Source: an uncultured Lachnospiraceae bacterium (GTDB lineage Bacteria > Bacillota > Clostridia > Lachnospirales > Lachnospiraceae). Taken from it: a stretch of 64,000 bases of DNA. The stretch is taken from NCBI GenBank assembly GCA_900549665.1, contig URPH01000008.1, forward strand, positions 1 through 64,000, written 5' to 3'. The position numbers and the translations under genes were made by a program. A model generated the notes under the pieces. It was not told the DNA's origin, did not search any database, and saw only the letters and a list, made by a program, of their open reading frames with translations. Shown piece after piece: positions 15,445 through 24,455 of this stretch (positions within the stretch are counted from its first letter, which is position 1; each line of letters begins with the position of its first letter).

Positions 15445-15615
15445 TTAAAGGGAATACTTATTCATTAGGATAATCGTGTTCTTTCCATTAAGCTTTGTTA
15501 TATGACCATACCAGGCATATAATTCATTAATTTGAGCATCTACCGGCATTTTCTGTAATTCATTTTTCTTGATATTTAAGGCATTGGCTAATGCCTTGGA
15601 ACAAAATATATGCAT
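15445..15615 (-). CDS. Truncated DUF6933-like protein
   Basis: A 56-codon frame with ATG 15615, preceded by AAGGAG, and TAA at 15445. The N terminus (MHIFCSKALANAL) and the segment INELYAWYGHITKLNGKNTIILMN resemble the N-terminal part of DUF6933-type proteins, which are usually two to three times longer, from memory. It appears cut off after MNKYSL, close to the hairpin at 15410. It directly follows the AbiEii remnant. No function is known; probably a remnant, though it may still be translated. Confidence 0.5.
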   Translation of the reverse strand: MHIFCSKALANALNIKKNELQKMPVDAQINELYAWYGHITKLNGKNTIILMNKYSL

Positions 15616-15622
15616 AGCCAAT

Positions 15623-15963
15623 CTACTCCTTACATTTCCATAGTGCCATTGGATGATTCTTCACTCTTTCAACTATCTACGCGTCTTCAAAAAGCAACTC
15701 CGGCATGTATTTTTTCTCTTCGAATCTATCAAGATATTCCTTCTCTTTAGTAGTCAACACCATGAGATCCGATATGTAATTCTTCGCAATCTTCTTTCTC
15801 TCATCCAACCGGAAATTATCTTTCTTATTAAGCGTATCTGCTGAAATCGTCATATAAAATAAAAAGCATTTTCTAAACAACTCACGCTGTTCTTCAAAGA
15901 GCACCTCACAAAACCACTTTCTGTGGCCATTCGTCCAAGTTCTGCTCTATTATATTGTGGCAT
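15623..15963 (-). pseudogene. AbiEii/AbiGii-type toxin remnant
   Basis: A broken gene of the nucleotidyltransferase AbiEii family. It starts at ATG 15963 with MPQYNRAELGRMATESGFVR, the family's usual beginning. After 20 codons the frame changes and continues with the extreme C-terminal part (EEQRELFRKCFLFYM ... YISDLMVLTTKEKEYLDRFE ... MPELLFED). A TAG at 15677 interrupts this, after which IVERVKNHPMALWKCKE completes the normal end. The middle, including the catalytic nucleotidyltransferase motifs, is deleted. In intact form such proteins are toxins of type IV toxin-antitoxin/abortive infection systems. This one cannot be active. Confidence 0.6.
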
Positions 15964-16254
15964 CTTCTATCACCCCATTTTTCATATTGTAAATATTCTC
16001 TGGTATCACAAGCTTCCATTCATCAACATATCGTCCACCCGACATGTCCTTCGTCAGGTAACGCTTACTCTTTCCAATCTAACTCCTACATGTATCAAAG
16101 AATTCATCTGAAAGCCCCATCTTCTCCTTATGTCAAAACAATACTCTTCCTGCTCGATTTCCATGTGCTTATGTACACCCAGATCAATCTTACTTATCCG
16201 ATGTCCCTTCGGCACCGGCTTTTCTATCGCAGCCAGAAATGTATCCTCTGTCAA
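15950..16254 (-). pseudogene. Degenerate gene upstream of the AbiEii remnant
   Basis: Fragments in more than one frame appear to belong to one former gene. The first piece (from TTG 16254) reads DTFLAAIEKPVPKGHRISKIDLG ... KHMEIE ... FDIRRRWG. The sequence then seems to continue in another frame as MGLSDEFFDTCRS, a TAG, then KSKRYLTKDMSGGRYVDEWKLVIPENI to TAA at 15950, overlapping the AbiEii start. By position it could be the partner of that gene, but it does not look like an AbiEi antitoxin. I do not recognise it. Confidence 0.35.
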
Positions 16255-16437
16255 ACAATACGGTCAAGTATGCCTTTACGGATATCATCCTTAATATGGT
16301 AAACTATCCTTGTCATATCTCCATAAACAGCCTTTCTTTTATAATAAAAATCCCCATCAGCAATCACTGACAGGGAACTTTTACAAACTATACTATTTAT
16401 ATCCCACCTGCACAGCAAGTAGCAAACATTTATCCTT
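16255..16437. other. Gene-free stretch beside the lysS fragment
   Basis: I see no supported gene here. A minus-strand frame of 73 codons runs through it, but has no ribosome binding site or recognisable motif and begins inside the lysS fragment. Confidence 0.3.
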
Positions 16438-16503
16438 TTAATACAACTTTGCGCCAGCCGGAATATGCTCATCTACCATAACAAAATGAATTTCTTCCGG
16501 CTC
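16438..16503 (-). pseudogene. Diverged second copy of the lysS 3' end
   Basis: The minus strand encodes [21 protein letters not shown] followed by a stop. The true lysS gene ends with [20 protein letters not shown] at 17341. About 52 of the last 60 coding bases are identical, and no similarity is visible upstream of this stretch. A 3'-terminal gene fragment 0.9 kb beyond the intact gene is what site-specific integration into the 3' end of lysS leaves behind when the element brings its own gene end. The divergence suggests that the two ends come from different strains. Confidence 0.75.
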
Positions 16504-16565
16504 ATAACGAGCAGTATACCACAAACCGCATATATGCAACATTTTTCATTTGTAAAAATAACTCC

Positions 16566-17033
16566 TCAATCTAATTTACATAACCGCAAAAAATATTCCC
16601 ACAATTTTTCACTTTCACTCTCATTCATTTGATATGCTTTTTTTCCATCGTTTAACAAAATCTGATTTCCATAAATCGTATAATACTCTAACTTCTCTCC
16701 AATATAATACACCCTTATATAAATTGTAATATTCGAATTTTCTCCTCCGCCATTAACTATTCTTTTCGCCTTAATTTCACTCATTTCATTACAAAAATCT
16801 TGCATCAAATCTTTTTCCGTAATTTCCGACTTGTATAATGAAATATTATTATTTTCTATAATTTCTAACGATATTTCTATTTTTTCTACAGAATCCACAG
16901 CATTTATTTTTATTGGTTTGAAATTAACGTTTTGCCAAATCAGTAATAATAAAAACGCCATTACAAAAATAACAAATATTATATATACGATATTACGCAG
17001 TATTTTGATTATCACAAACAATCCCCTTTTCAT
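16566..17033 (-). CDS. Small membrane-anchored protein of unknown function
   Basis: A 155-residue protein with a single N-terminal membrane segment (about 10-33, ILRNIVYIIFVIFVMAFLLL) and an extracytoplasmic domain of mixed alpha/beta character. That domain is rich in Asn, Ile and Lys. It lies alone between the intact lysS and the duplicated lysS end, so it is probably cargo of whatever integrated there. Its base composition is more AT-rich than the core genes next to it. The ATG at 17033 has no clear ribosome binding site; a GTG at 17012 is preceded by AAAAGGGG and may be the real start. I do not recognise the family. Confidence 0.55.
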   Translation of the reverse strand: MKRGLFVIIKILRNIVYIIFVIFVMAFLLLLIWQNVNFKPIKINAVDSVEKIEISLEIIENNNISLYKSEITEKDLMQDFCNEMSEIKAKRIVNGGGENSNITIYIRVYYIGEKLEYYTIYGNQILLNDGKKAYQMNESESEKLWEYFLRLCKLD

Positions 17034-17280
17034 TTACTTTGTTCTGCTCTCTCTGCAGATCCATGTGTATAAAAATCTATACTTTGTATTCTATCATACT
17101 CAATCCATGCATTCCATTGCTATCTGTTTACGTTTTTTTCAATTTTCCTGTGGATTCAAATGACAACATTGCCTACGCATATATTACAACATTCGTAAAC
17201 GCTTAAGAAAAATTATCAATTAAGACTGTCGCAGATTGAAAAAATAAAATAATAAATATATCAAAGAAATATATATAAAA
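17034..17280. other. AT-rich spacer
   Basis: AT-rich sequence between the membrane-anchored protein and the lysS terminator; no gene, repeat or RNA was recognised. Confidence 0.4.
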
Positions 17281-17318
17281 AATAGGACTTCCTAATTTTT
17301 ATATCAGGAAGTCCTATT
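17281..17318 (-). terminator. lysS terminator
   Basis: A 13 bp perfect stem (aataggacttcct / aggaagtcctatt) with a 12-base AT-rich loop, followed on the minus strand by six T. It lies 22 bases after the lysS stop codon. Confidence 0.9.
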
Positions 17319-17340
17319 TCTTTAACATCTTCTCTTTATT

Positions 17341-19410
17341 CTAATATAACTTTGCTCCTGCCGGAATATGCTCATCCACCATAACAAGATGAAGCTCTTC
17401 CTCATCTGAATCCTTCAGATTATTAACGGCCGAAAGCAGCATACCACAGGATTCAATACCCATCATGGCTCTCGGAGGAAGATTTGTGATAGCAATCAAA
17501 GTCTTTCCAACCAGCTCTTCCGGTTCATAATAAGCATGAATACCGGAAAGGATTGTTCTATCTACACCGGTTCCGTCATCCAACGTAAACTGTAAAAGCT
17601 TTTTGGACTTCGGTACTGCAACACATTCCTTAACCTTTACTGCTCTAAAATCAGACTTTGAAAATGTATCAAAATCAACTGTCTCTTCAAACAAAGGCTC
17701 AATCTTAACATTTGAAAAATCAATTTTTTCTGCAGGCTTATTATCCTGTACGGAAGCCGTTGCCTGTGCAGCATTGTTGGCTTCATTCTTGGCAGCGCCC
17801 TGTGACTTCATCGTCGGGAACAACAACACATCCCTGATCGCCTGGCTATCCGTCAACAGCATAACCAGTCTGTCAATACCATAACCGATACCACCTGTCG
17901 GAGGCATACCGATCTCCAGTGCATTCAGGAAATCCTCGTCTGTATGCTCTGCCTCGTCATCGCCTGCTGCCGCATTGGCATCCTGCTGTGCGAAACGCGC
18001 TCTCTGATCGATCGGATCATTCAGCTCGGAATATGCATTGCACATTTCCCATGTGTTGATAAACAATTCAAAACGCTCTACCTTTTCCGGATCGGAAGGT
18101 TTCTTTTTGGTAAGCGGTGAAATAGCAAGCGGATGATCCATGATAAATGTAGGCTGGATCAGGTTTTCCTCACAGAATTCCTCAAAGAACAGATTGATGA
18201 TGTCGCCCTTTGTATGACGCTCTTCATACTCAATTCCTTTTTCTTTTGCCAGTGCTTTTGCTTCTTCATCGGAAGAAATTGTATCAAAATCGATACCTGT
18301 ATATTTTTTGATGGCATCATTCATGGTCAGACGTTCAAACGGCTTTCCAAGGTCAATCTCAATTCCATTGTAAGAAATCCTGGTAGAACCGCAGACTTTT
18401 TCAGCCAGATAACGGAACATGCTCTCGGTCAGTTCCATCATGCCTTCATAATCGGTATATGCCTGATATAATTCCATCAGGGTAAATTCGGGATTGTGCC
18501 TGGTATCCACACCTTCATTACGGAATACACGGCCGATCTCGTACACTCTTTCCAGTCCGCCGACGATCAGTCTCTTTAAGTAAAGCTCCAGTGAAATACG
18601 AAGCTTAACGTCTTCATCCAGTGCATTGTAATGTGTTTCAAAAGGTCTGGCAGCCGCACCACCGGCATTGGCTACAAGCATCGGCGTCTCAACTTCCATG
18701 AAATCTCTGTCTGCAAGGAAATTACGGATCTCTTTGATGATCTTGGAACGTTTGATAAAGACTTCCTTGCTTTCCTGATTCATGATCAGATCCACATATC
18801 TCTGACGATAACGCATATCGGTATCAGTCAGGCCATGGAACTTCTCCGGTAAAATCTGTAAGCTCTTGGACAACAGAGTGATTTCTTCTGCATGAATGGA
18901 AATCTCTCCTGTCTTGGTACGGAATACATATCCCTTGATACCAAAAATATCGCCGATATCAGATTTTTTGAAATCAGCATATGAATCTTCACCGATGGCA
19001 TCCTTTGCCACGTAAACCTGAATACGTCCGTCTCTGTCCTGGATATTGCAAAATGATGCTTTACCCATGACACGTTTAAACAGCATACGTCCGGCAATGG
19101 AAACATGAACCGGCTGGGCATCCATGATGGCTCTGCGTTCTTTGTAGTCATTGTTGATAACGTCTCTTGCTTCCTCTTCAGACAAGCCTGTGGTATCGGG
19201 TGCCTTGCGGTCTCCCAAAATCCTGGATTCAAGCTCTTCATAAAGAGCCTTGGCTTCGGTTGTATGATGTGTCTGATCGTACTTTGTGATGACAAAAGGA
19301 TCTTTTCCTGCTTCCTGCAGGGCTGCTAATTTTTCACGGCGCACTTTTAAGAGCTGGTTAACATCCTGCTCTTTAGCCTGTCCGCCCTTTGCGTTGTTTT
19401 GTTCTGCCAT
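17341..19410 (-). CDS. lysS: Lysyl-tRNA synthetase with C-terminal tRNA-binding domain
   Basis: Class II lysyl-tRNA synthetase, 689 residues, which charges tRNA-Lys with lysine. The first ~500 residues hold the OB-fold anticodon-binding domain ([20 protein letters not shown]) and the catalytic core with motifs [35 protein letters not shown] and [14 protein letters not shown]. After a linker (about 540-575), the last ~110 residues ([26 protein letters not shown] ... [16 protein letters not shown]) form an EMAPII/MetG-type tRNA-binding OB fold. Standard bacterial LysRS is about 500 residues, so this is the long form seen in several Clostridia. ATG follows AGGAGTAGG. The gene is 18 bases after greA and forms an operon with it. 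The 3' end is duplicated at 16438-16503. Confidence 0.97.
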   Translation of the reverse strand: MAEQNNAKGGQAKEQDVNQLLKVRREKLAALQEAGKDPFVITKYDQTHHTTEAKALYEELESRILGDRKAPDTTGLSEEEARDVINNDYKERRAIMDAQPVHVSIAGRMLFKRVMGKASFCNIQDRDGRIQVYVAKDAIGEDSYADFKKSDIGDIFGIKGYVFRTKTGEISIHAEEITLLSKSLQILPEKFHGLTDTDMRYRQRYVDLIMNQESKEVFIKRSKIIKEIRNFLADRDFMEVETPMLVANAGGAAARPFETHYNALDEDVKLRISLELYLKRLIVGGLERVYEIGRVFRNEGVDTRHNPEFTLMELYQAYTDYEGMMELTESMFRYLAEKVCGSTRISYNGIEIDLGKPFERLTMNDAIKKYTGIDFDTISSDEEAKALAKEKGIEYEERHTKGDIINLFFEEFCEENLIQPTFIMDHPLAISPLTKKKPSDPEKVERFELFINTWEMCNAYSELNDPIDQRARFAQQDANAAAGDDEAEHTDEDFLNALEIGMPPTGGIGYGIDRLVMLLTDSQAIRDVLLFPTMKSQGAAKNEANNAAQATASVQDNKPAEKIDFSNVKIEPLFEETVDFDTFSKSDFRAVKVKECVAVPKSKKLLQFTLDDGTGVDRTILSGIHAYYEPEELVGKTLIAITNLPPRAMMGIESCGMLLSAVNNLKDSDEEELHLVMVDEHIPAGAKLY

Positions 19411-19428
19411 TTTTCCTACTCCTAAAAA

Positions 19429-19908
19429 CTATGCTCTCTGGATTTCCAATACTTTATACTGTAATTCACCCATGGGAGCTTCTACGGTTACAACATCGCC
19501 AACTTTGGCACCCAGTAAAGATCTGCCAAGAGGTGATTCATTGGAAATCTTTCCTTTCAGGCTGTTAGCCTCTGTAGAACCTACGATTTTGTATGTCAAT
19601 TCTGAATTATCTTCCAGGTCGAGGATCTTGATCTGGCAGCCTACGCTGATCTTGTCCAAGTCAACCTCTTCCTCTACGACAACTTCTGCATTTTTTAATA
19701 TTTTCTCTAATTCTTCGATACGAGCTTCAATATCACGCTGCTCATCCTTGGCTGCATCATATTCTGCATTTTCCGACAAGTCACCCTGTTCTCTGGCTTC
19801 CTTGATCTTCTGAGCAACTTCCTGACGTTTTACAACCTTCAATTCGTGTAATTCGTCTTCGTATTTTCTCAATCCTTCATAAGTTAAAATATTCTTTTTT
19901 GCTTCCAT
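19429..19908 (-). CDS. greA: Transcription elongation factor GreA
   Basis: 159 residues, the normal GreA length. The N-terminal coiled coil carries the family signature (LHELKVVKRQEVAQKIKEAREQG, then DLSENAEYDAAKDEQ), with the acidic tip residues that act in the RNA polymerase secondary channel to stimulate transcript cleavage and rescue backtracked complexes. The C-terminal FKBP-like domain follows (SNESPLGRSLLGAKVGDVVTVEAP). It is the first gene of the greA-lysS pair. Confidence 0.97.
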   Translation of the reverse strand: MEAKKNILTYEGLRKYEDELHELKVVKRQEVAQKIKEAREQGDLSENAEYDAAKDEQRDIEARIEELEKILKNAEVVVEEEVDLDKISVGCQIKILDLEDNSELTYKIVGSTEANSLKGKISNESPLGRSLLGAKVGDVVTVEAPMGELQYKVLEIQRA

Positions 19909-19961
19909 GGAATGACCCTTCTTTCTTGTAAATAGGCATATTGCCCTAATAAGCTAAATTA

Positions 19962-20807
19962 TTATACTTTATATTGAAAAGCTCTGTCAAGGTAATCGCC
20001 GCAATCTGATATCCGGATATGCCGATTTTGCAAAAAAAGAAGCTTCTTCTTTCTCCTTAAGCCGGAAAGCATCAGATAATGGCAGTTTTTCCGGAAAACG
20101 ATTTTATCCGGCCAGACATCCTCAGAGCAGTCGATCACATAATCGCAAAATGCCAGTTCTTTATAATTTCCGGTCCTCGTGATCACAAGTCCCTGCTCCT
20201 CCCACGCATCCCGGTACAGCTCCACAAAGCTCTCCGGTCTGTCACTGACGATCATCAGGGCATTGATCCGGTCAAGCTTTTTCCTGAGAAGTCCGATCCA
20301 GATTTTATAATTGATAAGATTTCCGTCGATCAGACCAATGACCGTATTTTTTTCATACCGGATATGATCTAAAAAGTGGGAAACGCAAAGGGCATAAACC
20401 GTTTCCGGTTTTTTGTTTTTATCGCATGAAAAATACAGCTGCGGTCTGCTCCCAAGCTTCTTAGTGAGCCGTTCCACAAACTGTTTCCGTTTAAAATCCA
20501 TTATTTTTGCAGCAATCCAACTTGTCCTGCCCTGTCTTTTTCCATTTTGCCCGGCTGCTCTTTTATTTTGGCCGCCCGGCCTTCTGTTGCGCCCATCTTT
20601 TTCTCTTTTATGCTGCCATTGCAATGCGGCATCTGTTCGCGTATCCACTGCACAATCCAACACATAAATGCAAACAAGCTCCTCTTCCCCCTTATCATAA
20701 CATTCGCGCCTGTCCTCTTTATACGAAAAAAGACACGCTCTCTTTATTTGTGAAAAAAAAGAATCCCCTGGCACAGATTCAGCAACAAAACATAGATACC
20801 ATTCCAT
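19962..20807 (-). CDS. Unrecognised basic protein between dusB and greA
   Basis: A frame of 281 codons whose product I do not recognise. Residues 60-110 are strongly basic and low in complexity (HKREKDGRNRRPGGQNKRAAGQ), and the C-terminal ~150 residues look like a folded alpha/beta domain (TVIGLIDGNLINYKIWIGLLRKK, LMIVSDRPESF, FCDYVIDCSEDVWPDKIVF). No signal peptide or membrane segment is convincing. The ATG at 20807 lacks a clear ribosome binding site, so the true start may be downstream. The C-terminal half is the part most likely to be functional. It is read in the same direction as dusB, 47 bases after it. Confidence 0.55.
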   Translation of the reverse strand: MEWYLCFVAESVPGDSFFSQIKRACLFSYKEDRRECYDKGEEELVCIYVLDCAVDTRTDAALQWQHKREKDGRNRRPGGQNKRAAGQNGKRQGRTSWIAAKIMDFKRKQFVERLTKKLGSRPQLYFSCDKNKKPETVYALCVSHFLDHIRYEKNTVIGLIDGNLINYKIWIGLLRKKLDRINALMIVSDRPESFVELYRDAWEEQGLVITRTGNYKELAFCDYVIDCSEDVWPDKIVFRKNCHYLMLSGLRRKKKLLFLQNRHIRISDCGDYLDRAFQYKV

Positions 20808-20854
20808 GCTTTCATCTTATGCGGGAATTCCTTTTTTATTCATAAATATTCTGT

Positions 20855-21829
20855 TTATTCATAATGCTGCAGCAGTTTTACCACGCTGTCCACAAGCTCA
20901 TCCATGCTCTCCATCTGATTGATCGCATTGCGGAATTTGGAAGAACCCGGAAGCCCGGTCGTATACCATGCGATGTGCTTTCGCATCTCACGGACCGCGA
21001 TATATTCTCCTTTATATTCCTCCATCAGACGTGCGTGCTGCAAGATCGTATCACAGATTTCTCTGGCGCTCACCGGTTCCGGTTCCACTCCGTTTTCCAG
21101 ATATTCTTCAATGCGGTGAAAAATCCACGGATTGCCCTGGGCTGCCCTTCCGACCATAATGCCGTCGCAGCCGGTCTCATCCATCATGGCTTTGGCGCTT
21201 TTCCCATCCACAATGTCACCATTGCCGATGACCGGAATGGAAACAGCTTCTTTGACCTGCCTGATAATATCCCAGTCGGCTTTTCCGCTGTAATACTGCT
21301 CTCTCGTCCTGCCATGCACCGCAACCGCCGCAACGCCGCTGGCCTCGGCGATTTTTGCCATTTCAACGGCATTGATATGAGCATCGTCAAAGCCCTTCCG
21401 GATTTTGACGGTAACCGGCTTTTTCGTGCCCTTTACAACCGCTTTCATGACAGCCTCCGCCTTTTTGGGGTCCTTCATAAGCGCAGATCCTTCGCCATTG
21501 TTTACGACCTTGGGAACCGGACAGCCCATGTTGATATCCAGAATGGAAAAGGGCCGCTCCTCGATCTGCCCGGCAATCTCTCCCATCAGCTCCGGCTCAC
21601 TTCCAAACAGCTGCAAAGACACCGGTATCTCCTGCGGATGAATACGCAAAAGCTCCTCTGTATTTTTATTTTTATAATGTATCGCCTTGGCGCTGACCAT
21701 CTCCATGCAGATCAGTCCGACACCCTTTTGTCTGCACAGCAAACGAAATGGCAGGTCTGTTACGCCTGCCATGGGTGCCAGTATCACCGGGCTGTCAATG
21801 GTCACATTGCCGATGGTTAATTTTTTCAT
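20855..21829 (-). CDS. dusB: tRNA-dihydrouridine synthase
   Basis: A 324-residue FMN-dependent TIM-barrel enzyme that reduces uridines in the tRNA D-loop. Family features: VILAPMAGVTDLPFR at the N terminus, the catalytic Cys in LDINMGCPVPKVV (about residue 102), KIRKGFDD, VHGRTREQYYSGKADW, IPVIGNGDI and GIMVGRAAQGNPWIF. Length and motif order match bacterial DusB. It heads the cluster towards greA and is 35 bases after the DUF6145-type gene, on the same strand. Confidence 0.95.
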   Translation of the reverse strand: MKKLTIGNVTIDSPVILAPMAGVTDLPFRLLCRQKGVGLICMEMVSAKAIHYKNKNTEELLRIHPQEIPVSLQLFGSEPELMGEIAGQIEERPFSILDINMGCPVPKVVNNGEGSALMKDPKKAEAVMKAVVKGTKKPVTVKIRKGFDDAHINAVEMAKIAEASGVAAVAVHGRTREQYYSGKADWDIIRQVKEAVSIPVIGNGDIVDGKSAKAMMDETGCDGIMVGRAAQGNPWIFHRIEEYLENGVEPEPVSAREICDTILQHARLMEEYKGEYIAVREMRKHIAWYTTGLPGSSKFRNAINQMESMDELVDSVVKLLQHYE

Positions 21830-21864
21830 ATCACATTCCTTTTACAATATTCAGGCCAGACGGA

Positions 21865-22239
21865 TCATTCCTCCCCGGCTGTCTCGATATCCTGTTTCAA
21901 AATAAACACCTTATAAAACATACTGAGTGATTCAAACATTTCCTGACGCGTCCTTTTGATCTCTGCCACCATCAGTCCGGCTGAGATATCATCATACAAA
22001 AGATCATCCTCCTCAGCCTCCGTCTCTATCGATATATCGCCATCCTCTTCAAAAACGATTTTGAAGATTCCGCCAACCTCCTGTGCAAACAGGACGCTGA
22101 TCACATGCAGCTCTTCCTTCATGGACTGCGGTATTTTATCAAAATTTTTATTGAAAAAATATTTCATTTTATATTTATTGGCGGCACACAAAACCATTCT
22201 GCCGTCTTTTAATCTGCCATCTTCTTTTTGTTCTGACAT
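21865..22239 (-). CDS. DUF6145-type conserved protein
   Basis: A 124-residue acidic protein beginning MSEQKEDGRLKDGRMVLCAANKYKMKYFFN, typical of the DUF6145 family that I know from Lachnospiraceae, where it often sits near birA and dusB. It contains FNKNFDKIPQSMKEELHVI and a strongly acidic stretch. No catalytic or membrane motif is visible. The open frame extends 15 codons upstream, but the ATG at 22239 fits the family start. Function unknown. Confidence 0.75.
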   Translation of the reverse strand: MSEQKEDGRLKDGRMVLCAANKYKMKYFFNKNFDKIPQSMKEELHVISVLFAQEVGGIFKIVFEEDGDISIETEAEEDDLLYDDISAGLMVAEIKRTRQEMFESLSMFYKVFILKQDIETAGEE

Positions 22240-22298
22240 ACAAATCTCTCTTTCTTTTTTACAGCCTTTTGCACACCGGCTCATTTATGCAGATGCGT

Positions 22299-23279
22299 CT
22301 ATACATATCCGTAAACGCCGCGCACGCTGACCTCTCCGGCATAGACCTTTTCGATCGTCTTGTCCTCTTTTTCAACGATAAGCTGTCCCAGATTGTCAAT
22401 TCCCCTGGCGATCCCCTGAAATTCATGCTGCGGGTCCAGTACACGGACCTCTGTATTGCAGTTTACCAGAATCTGATTGTAATCATCCAAAAGCAGGGAC
22501 AGATCACCGGTCTTTAAAAACTTTTCATAATAGTTTTCAAAATATTCCATGGTCTTTGCTATGATCGGAGCGCGCAGGACGGTTTCCTGTTTTTCCATAC
22601 AAAGTGAAGTTGCCGTCGTGCGGATATCCTCCGGAAATTCCCTGATATTGACGTTGATGCCCGTTCCGATCACGACATACTGGATATATCCGGTCTCGGC
22701 GCTCATCTCGGTGAGAATACCGCAGATCTTTCTGCCATGGATCACAACATCATTGGGCCATTTGATCTCAACCTGCAGATCACAGACCTCCTGTACTGCC
22801 TTTGCAACCGCCAGGGCCTGGATCAAAGTTACCATAGGCGCAAGATCCGGCTGGTAATCGGGTCTCAATCCCAGTGACATATAAATATTGGTATCAGGCG
22901 GTGACTGCCAGCTGCGGCCTCTTCTGCCGCGTCCCTGGGTCTGCTGCCCTCCTACGACCAGCACGCCTTCCTTTGCCCCGTCCTCCAAAAGCTTTTTTAC
23001 ATCGAGGTTGGTGGATGCGGTGATGTCTTTGTAATAAACCTCTTTTCCGATCCATTTGGTGTGCATCCGGCTCTCGATCTCATTTTGCGTCAGCACATCC
23101 TTCTGGCCTGCCAGATGATATCCCTTGTTGGGAACGGCCTCTATATCATATCCGCTTTCTTTTAATTGCTTGATGGCCTTCCAGACAGCTGTACGTGACA
23201 CACCAAAACGGTCACACAGCTCCTGACCGGAAATATAGCCATCCTGTTCTCTGAGAAGTGTCAGTATTTCAGATTTCAT
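22299..23279 (-). CDS. birA: Biotin-[acetyl-CoA-carboxylase] ligase / biotin operon repressor
   Basis: A 326-residue bifunctional BirA. An N-terminal winged helix ([26 protein letters not shown], about 15-40) precedes the ligase domain, which has the ATP/biotin-binding loop [13 protein letters not shown] (about 115-127) and KWPNDVV. A C-terminal SH3-like domain follows. It attaches biotin to biotin carboxyl carrier protein and, given the DNA-binding domain, probably represses biotin genes. The ATG overlaps the argF stop (ATGA), so the two are translationally coupled. Confidence 0.95.
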   Translation of the reverse strand: MKSEILTLLREQDGYISGQELCDRFGVSRTAVWKAIKQLKESGYDIEAVPNKGYHLAGQKDVLTQNEIESRMHTKWIGKEVYYKDITASTNLDVKKLLEDGAKEGVLVVGGQQTQGRGRRGRSWQSPPDTNIYMSLGLRPDYQPDLAPMVTLIQALAVAKAVQEVCDLQVEIKWPNDVVIHGRKICGILTEMSAETGYIQYVVIGTGINVNIREFPEDIRTTATSLCMEKQETVLRAPIIAKTMEYFENYYEKFLKTGDLSLLLDDYNQILVNCNTEVRVLDPQHEFQGIARGIDNLGQLIVEKEDKTIEKVYAGEVSVRGVYGYV

Positions 23280-24280
23280 TCTCCCAGTTTTACCCCCAGT
23301 GTTGCAGCCATAACAGCTTTGATGGTATGCATACGGTTTTCTGCCTCATCAAATACAACTGACTGTGAGGATTCAAATACTTCGTCCGTTACTTCCATTT
23401 CTGTCACGCCAAAACGCTCGGCGATCTGTGCGCCGATCTCGGTCTTTACATCATGGAAAGCAGGCAGGCAGTGCATAAATACAGCTGTATCCCCGGCATT
23501 TTTCATAATATCGGCTGTCACGCGGTAAGGTGACAGATCTTTGATACGTTTTTCCCATACCTCGTCCGGTTCGCCCATGGATACCCATACATCTGTATAA
23601 ACAACATCTGCATTTTTGGTTCCTTCCATGGCATCCTCGGTCAGGGTAATGGTCGCTCCGGTCTCCCTGGCGATCGCTTCACAGGTTGCAACAAGCTCTG
23701 CATTGGGGAAATATTCCCTGGGAGCACATGCCACAAAATGCATACCCATCTTGGCACAGGTAACCATCCAGGAATTGCCCATGTTGTAACGGGCGTCACC
23801 CATATAAGCCACGGTCTTTCCCTTCAGCTCGCCCAAATGTTCTCTGATCGTCAAAAGATCTGCCAGCATCTGTGTCGGATGAAATTCATTGGTCAGTCCG
23901 TTCCATACCGGCACACCGGCATATTTTGCAAGCTCTTCTACAATGTCCTGTCCAAATCCACGGTATTCGATTCCTTCATACATACGGCCAAGCACTCTTG
24001 CAGTATCAGCGATACTCTCTTTTTTGCCGATCTGTGAACCCTTGGGATCCAGATAAGTGGTTCCCATTCCGAGATCATGTGCGGCCACTTCAAAAGAGCA
24101 GCGGGTACGGGTACTTGTCTTTTCAAAAATCAAGGCAACATTTTTCCCTCTCAGACAGTCCATCGGAATGCCTTTTTTCTTTTTATCTTTCAACTCAGCG
24201 GCAAGATCCAGAAGATAGGTGATCTCCTCCGGTGTATAGTCCAACAGCTTTAAAAAATTGCGTCCTTTCAAATCTACCAT
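23276..24280 (-). CDS. argF: Ornithine carbamoyltransferase
   Basis: About 334 residues. It joins carbamoyl phosphate and ornithine to citrulline in arginine synthesis (or the reverse in the deiminase pathway). The carbamoyl-phosphate loop STRTRCSFE, the HPTQ motif, the ornithine-binding SMG segment ([11 protein letters not shown]) and the catalytic Cys in [10 protein letters not shown] are all present. AGGAGG precedes two possible starts: TTG 24286 (five-base spacing) and ATG 24280 (11 bases); the ATG gives the family-typical beginning. Alone among arginine genes here, so biosynthetic versus catabolic use cannot be decided. Confidence 0.95.
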   Translation of the reverse strand: MVDLKGRNFLKLLDYTPEEITYLLDLAAELKDKKKKGIPMDCLRGKNVALIFEKTSTRTRCSFEVAAHDLGMGTTYLDPKGSQIGKKESIADTARVLGRMYEGIEYRGFGQDIVEELAKYAGVPVWNGLTNEFHPTQMLADLLTIREHLGELKGKTVAYMGDARYNMGNSWMVTCAKMGMHFVACAPREYFPNAELVATCEAIARETGATITLTEDAMEGTKNADVVYTDVWVSMGEPDEVWEKRIKDLSPYRVTADIMKNAGDTAVFMHCLPAFHDVKTEIGAQIAERFGVTEMEVTDEVFESSQSVVFDEAENRMHTIKAVMAATLGVKLGE

Positions 24281-24398
24281 AACCAATTATGCCTCCTGTA
24301 TGTCATATTCCTACTATTTTCTCGTTCTGATAACTTTTTTCTGCGTCCATTGAAGCTTTTCTATGCTTATCTTAATGGATTTATCCGTAAAATGCAAG

Positions 24399-24423
24399 AA
24401 AAGGGGCTCATATAAGCCCCTTT
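24399..24423 (-). terminator. Terminator after the SPFH gene
   Basis: Stem aaaggggct / aagcccctt with a short loop, followed on the minus strand by TTTTCTT. It separates the nfeD-SPFH pair from argF. Confidence 0.8.
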
Positions 24424-24455
24424 GCCAATCTGTATACTTCATTTCCCGATGCTTT

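Noticed and set aside
16251..16472. 73-codon minus-strand ORF beside the lysS fragment
   Set aside because: Starts inside the lysS fragment, has no ribosome binding site or motif, and is Cys-rich in a random-looking way.
17341..19410. lysS 3' third as a fusion artefact
   Set aside because: The tRNA-binding domain is in frame, complete and known from long LysRS forms in Clostridia.
20864..21820. Long plus-strand open frame opposite dusB
   Set aside because: It mirrors the dusB coding sequence; the dusB motifs are unambiguous and the antisense product shows no domain or ribosome binding site.
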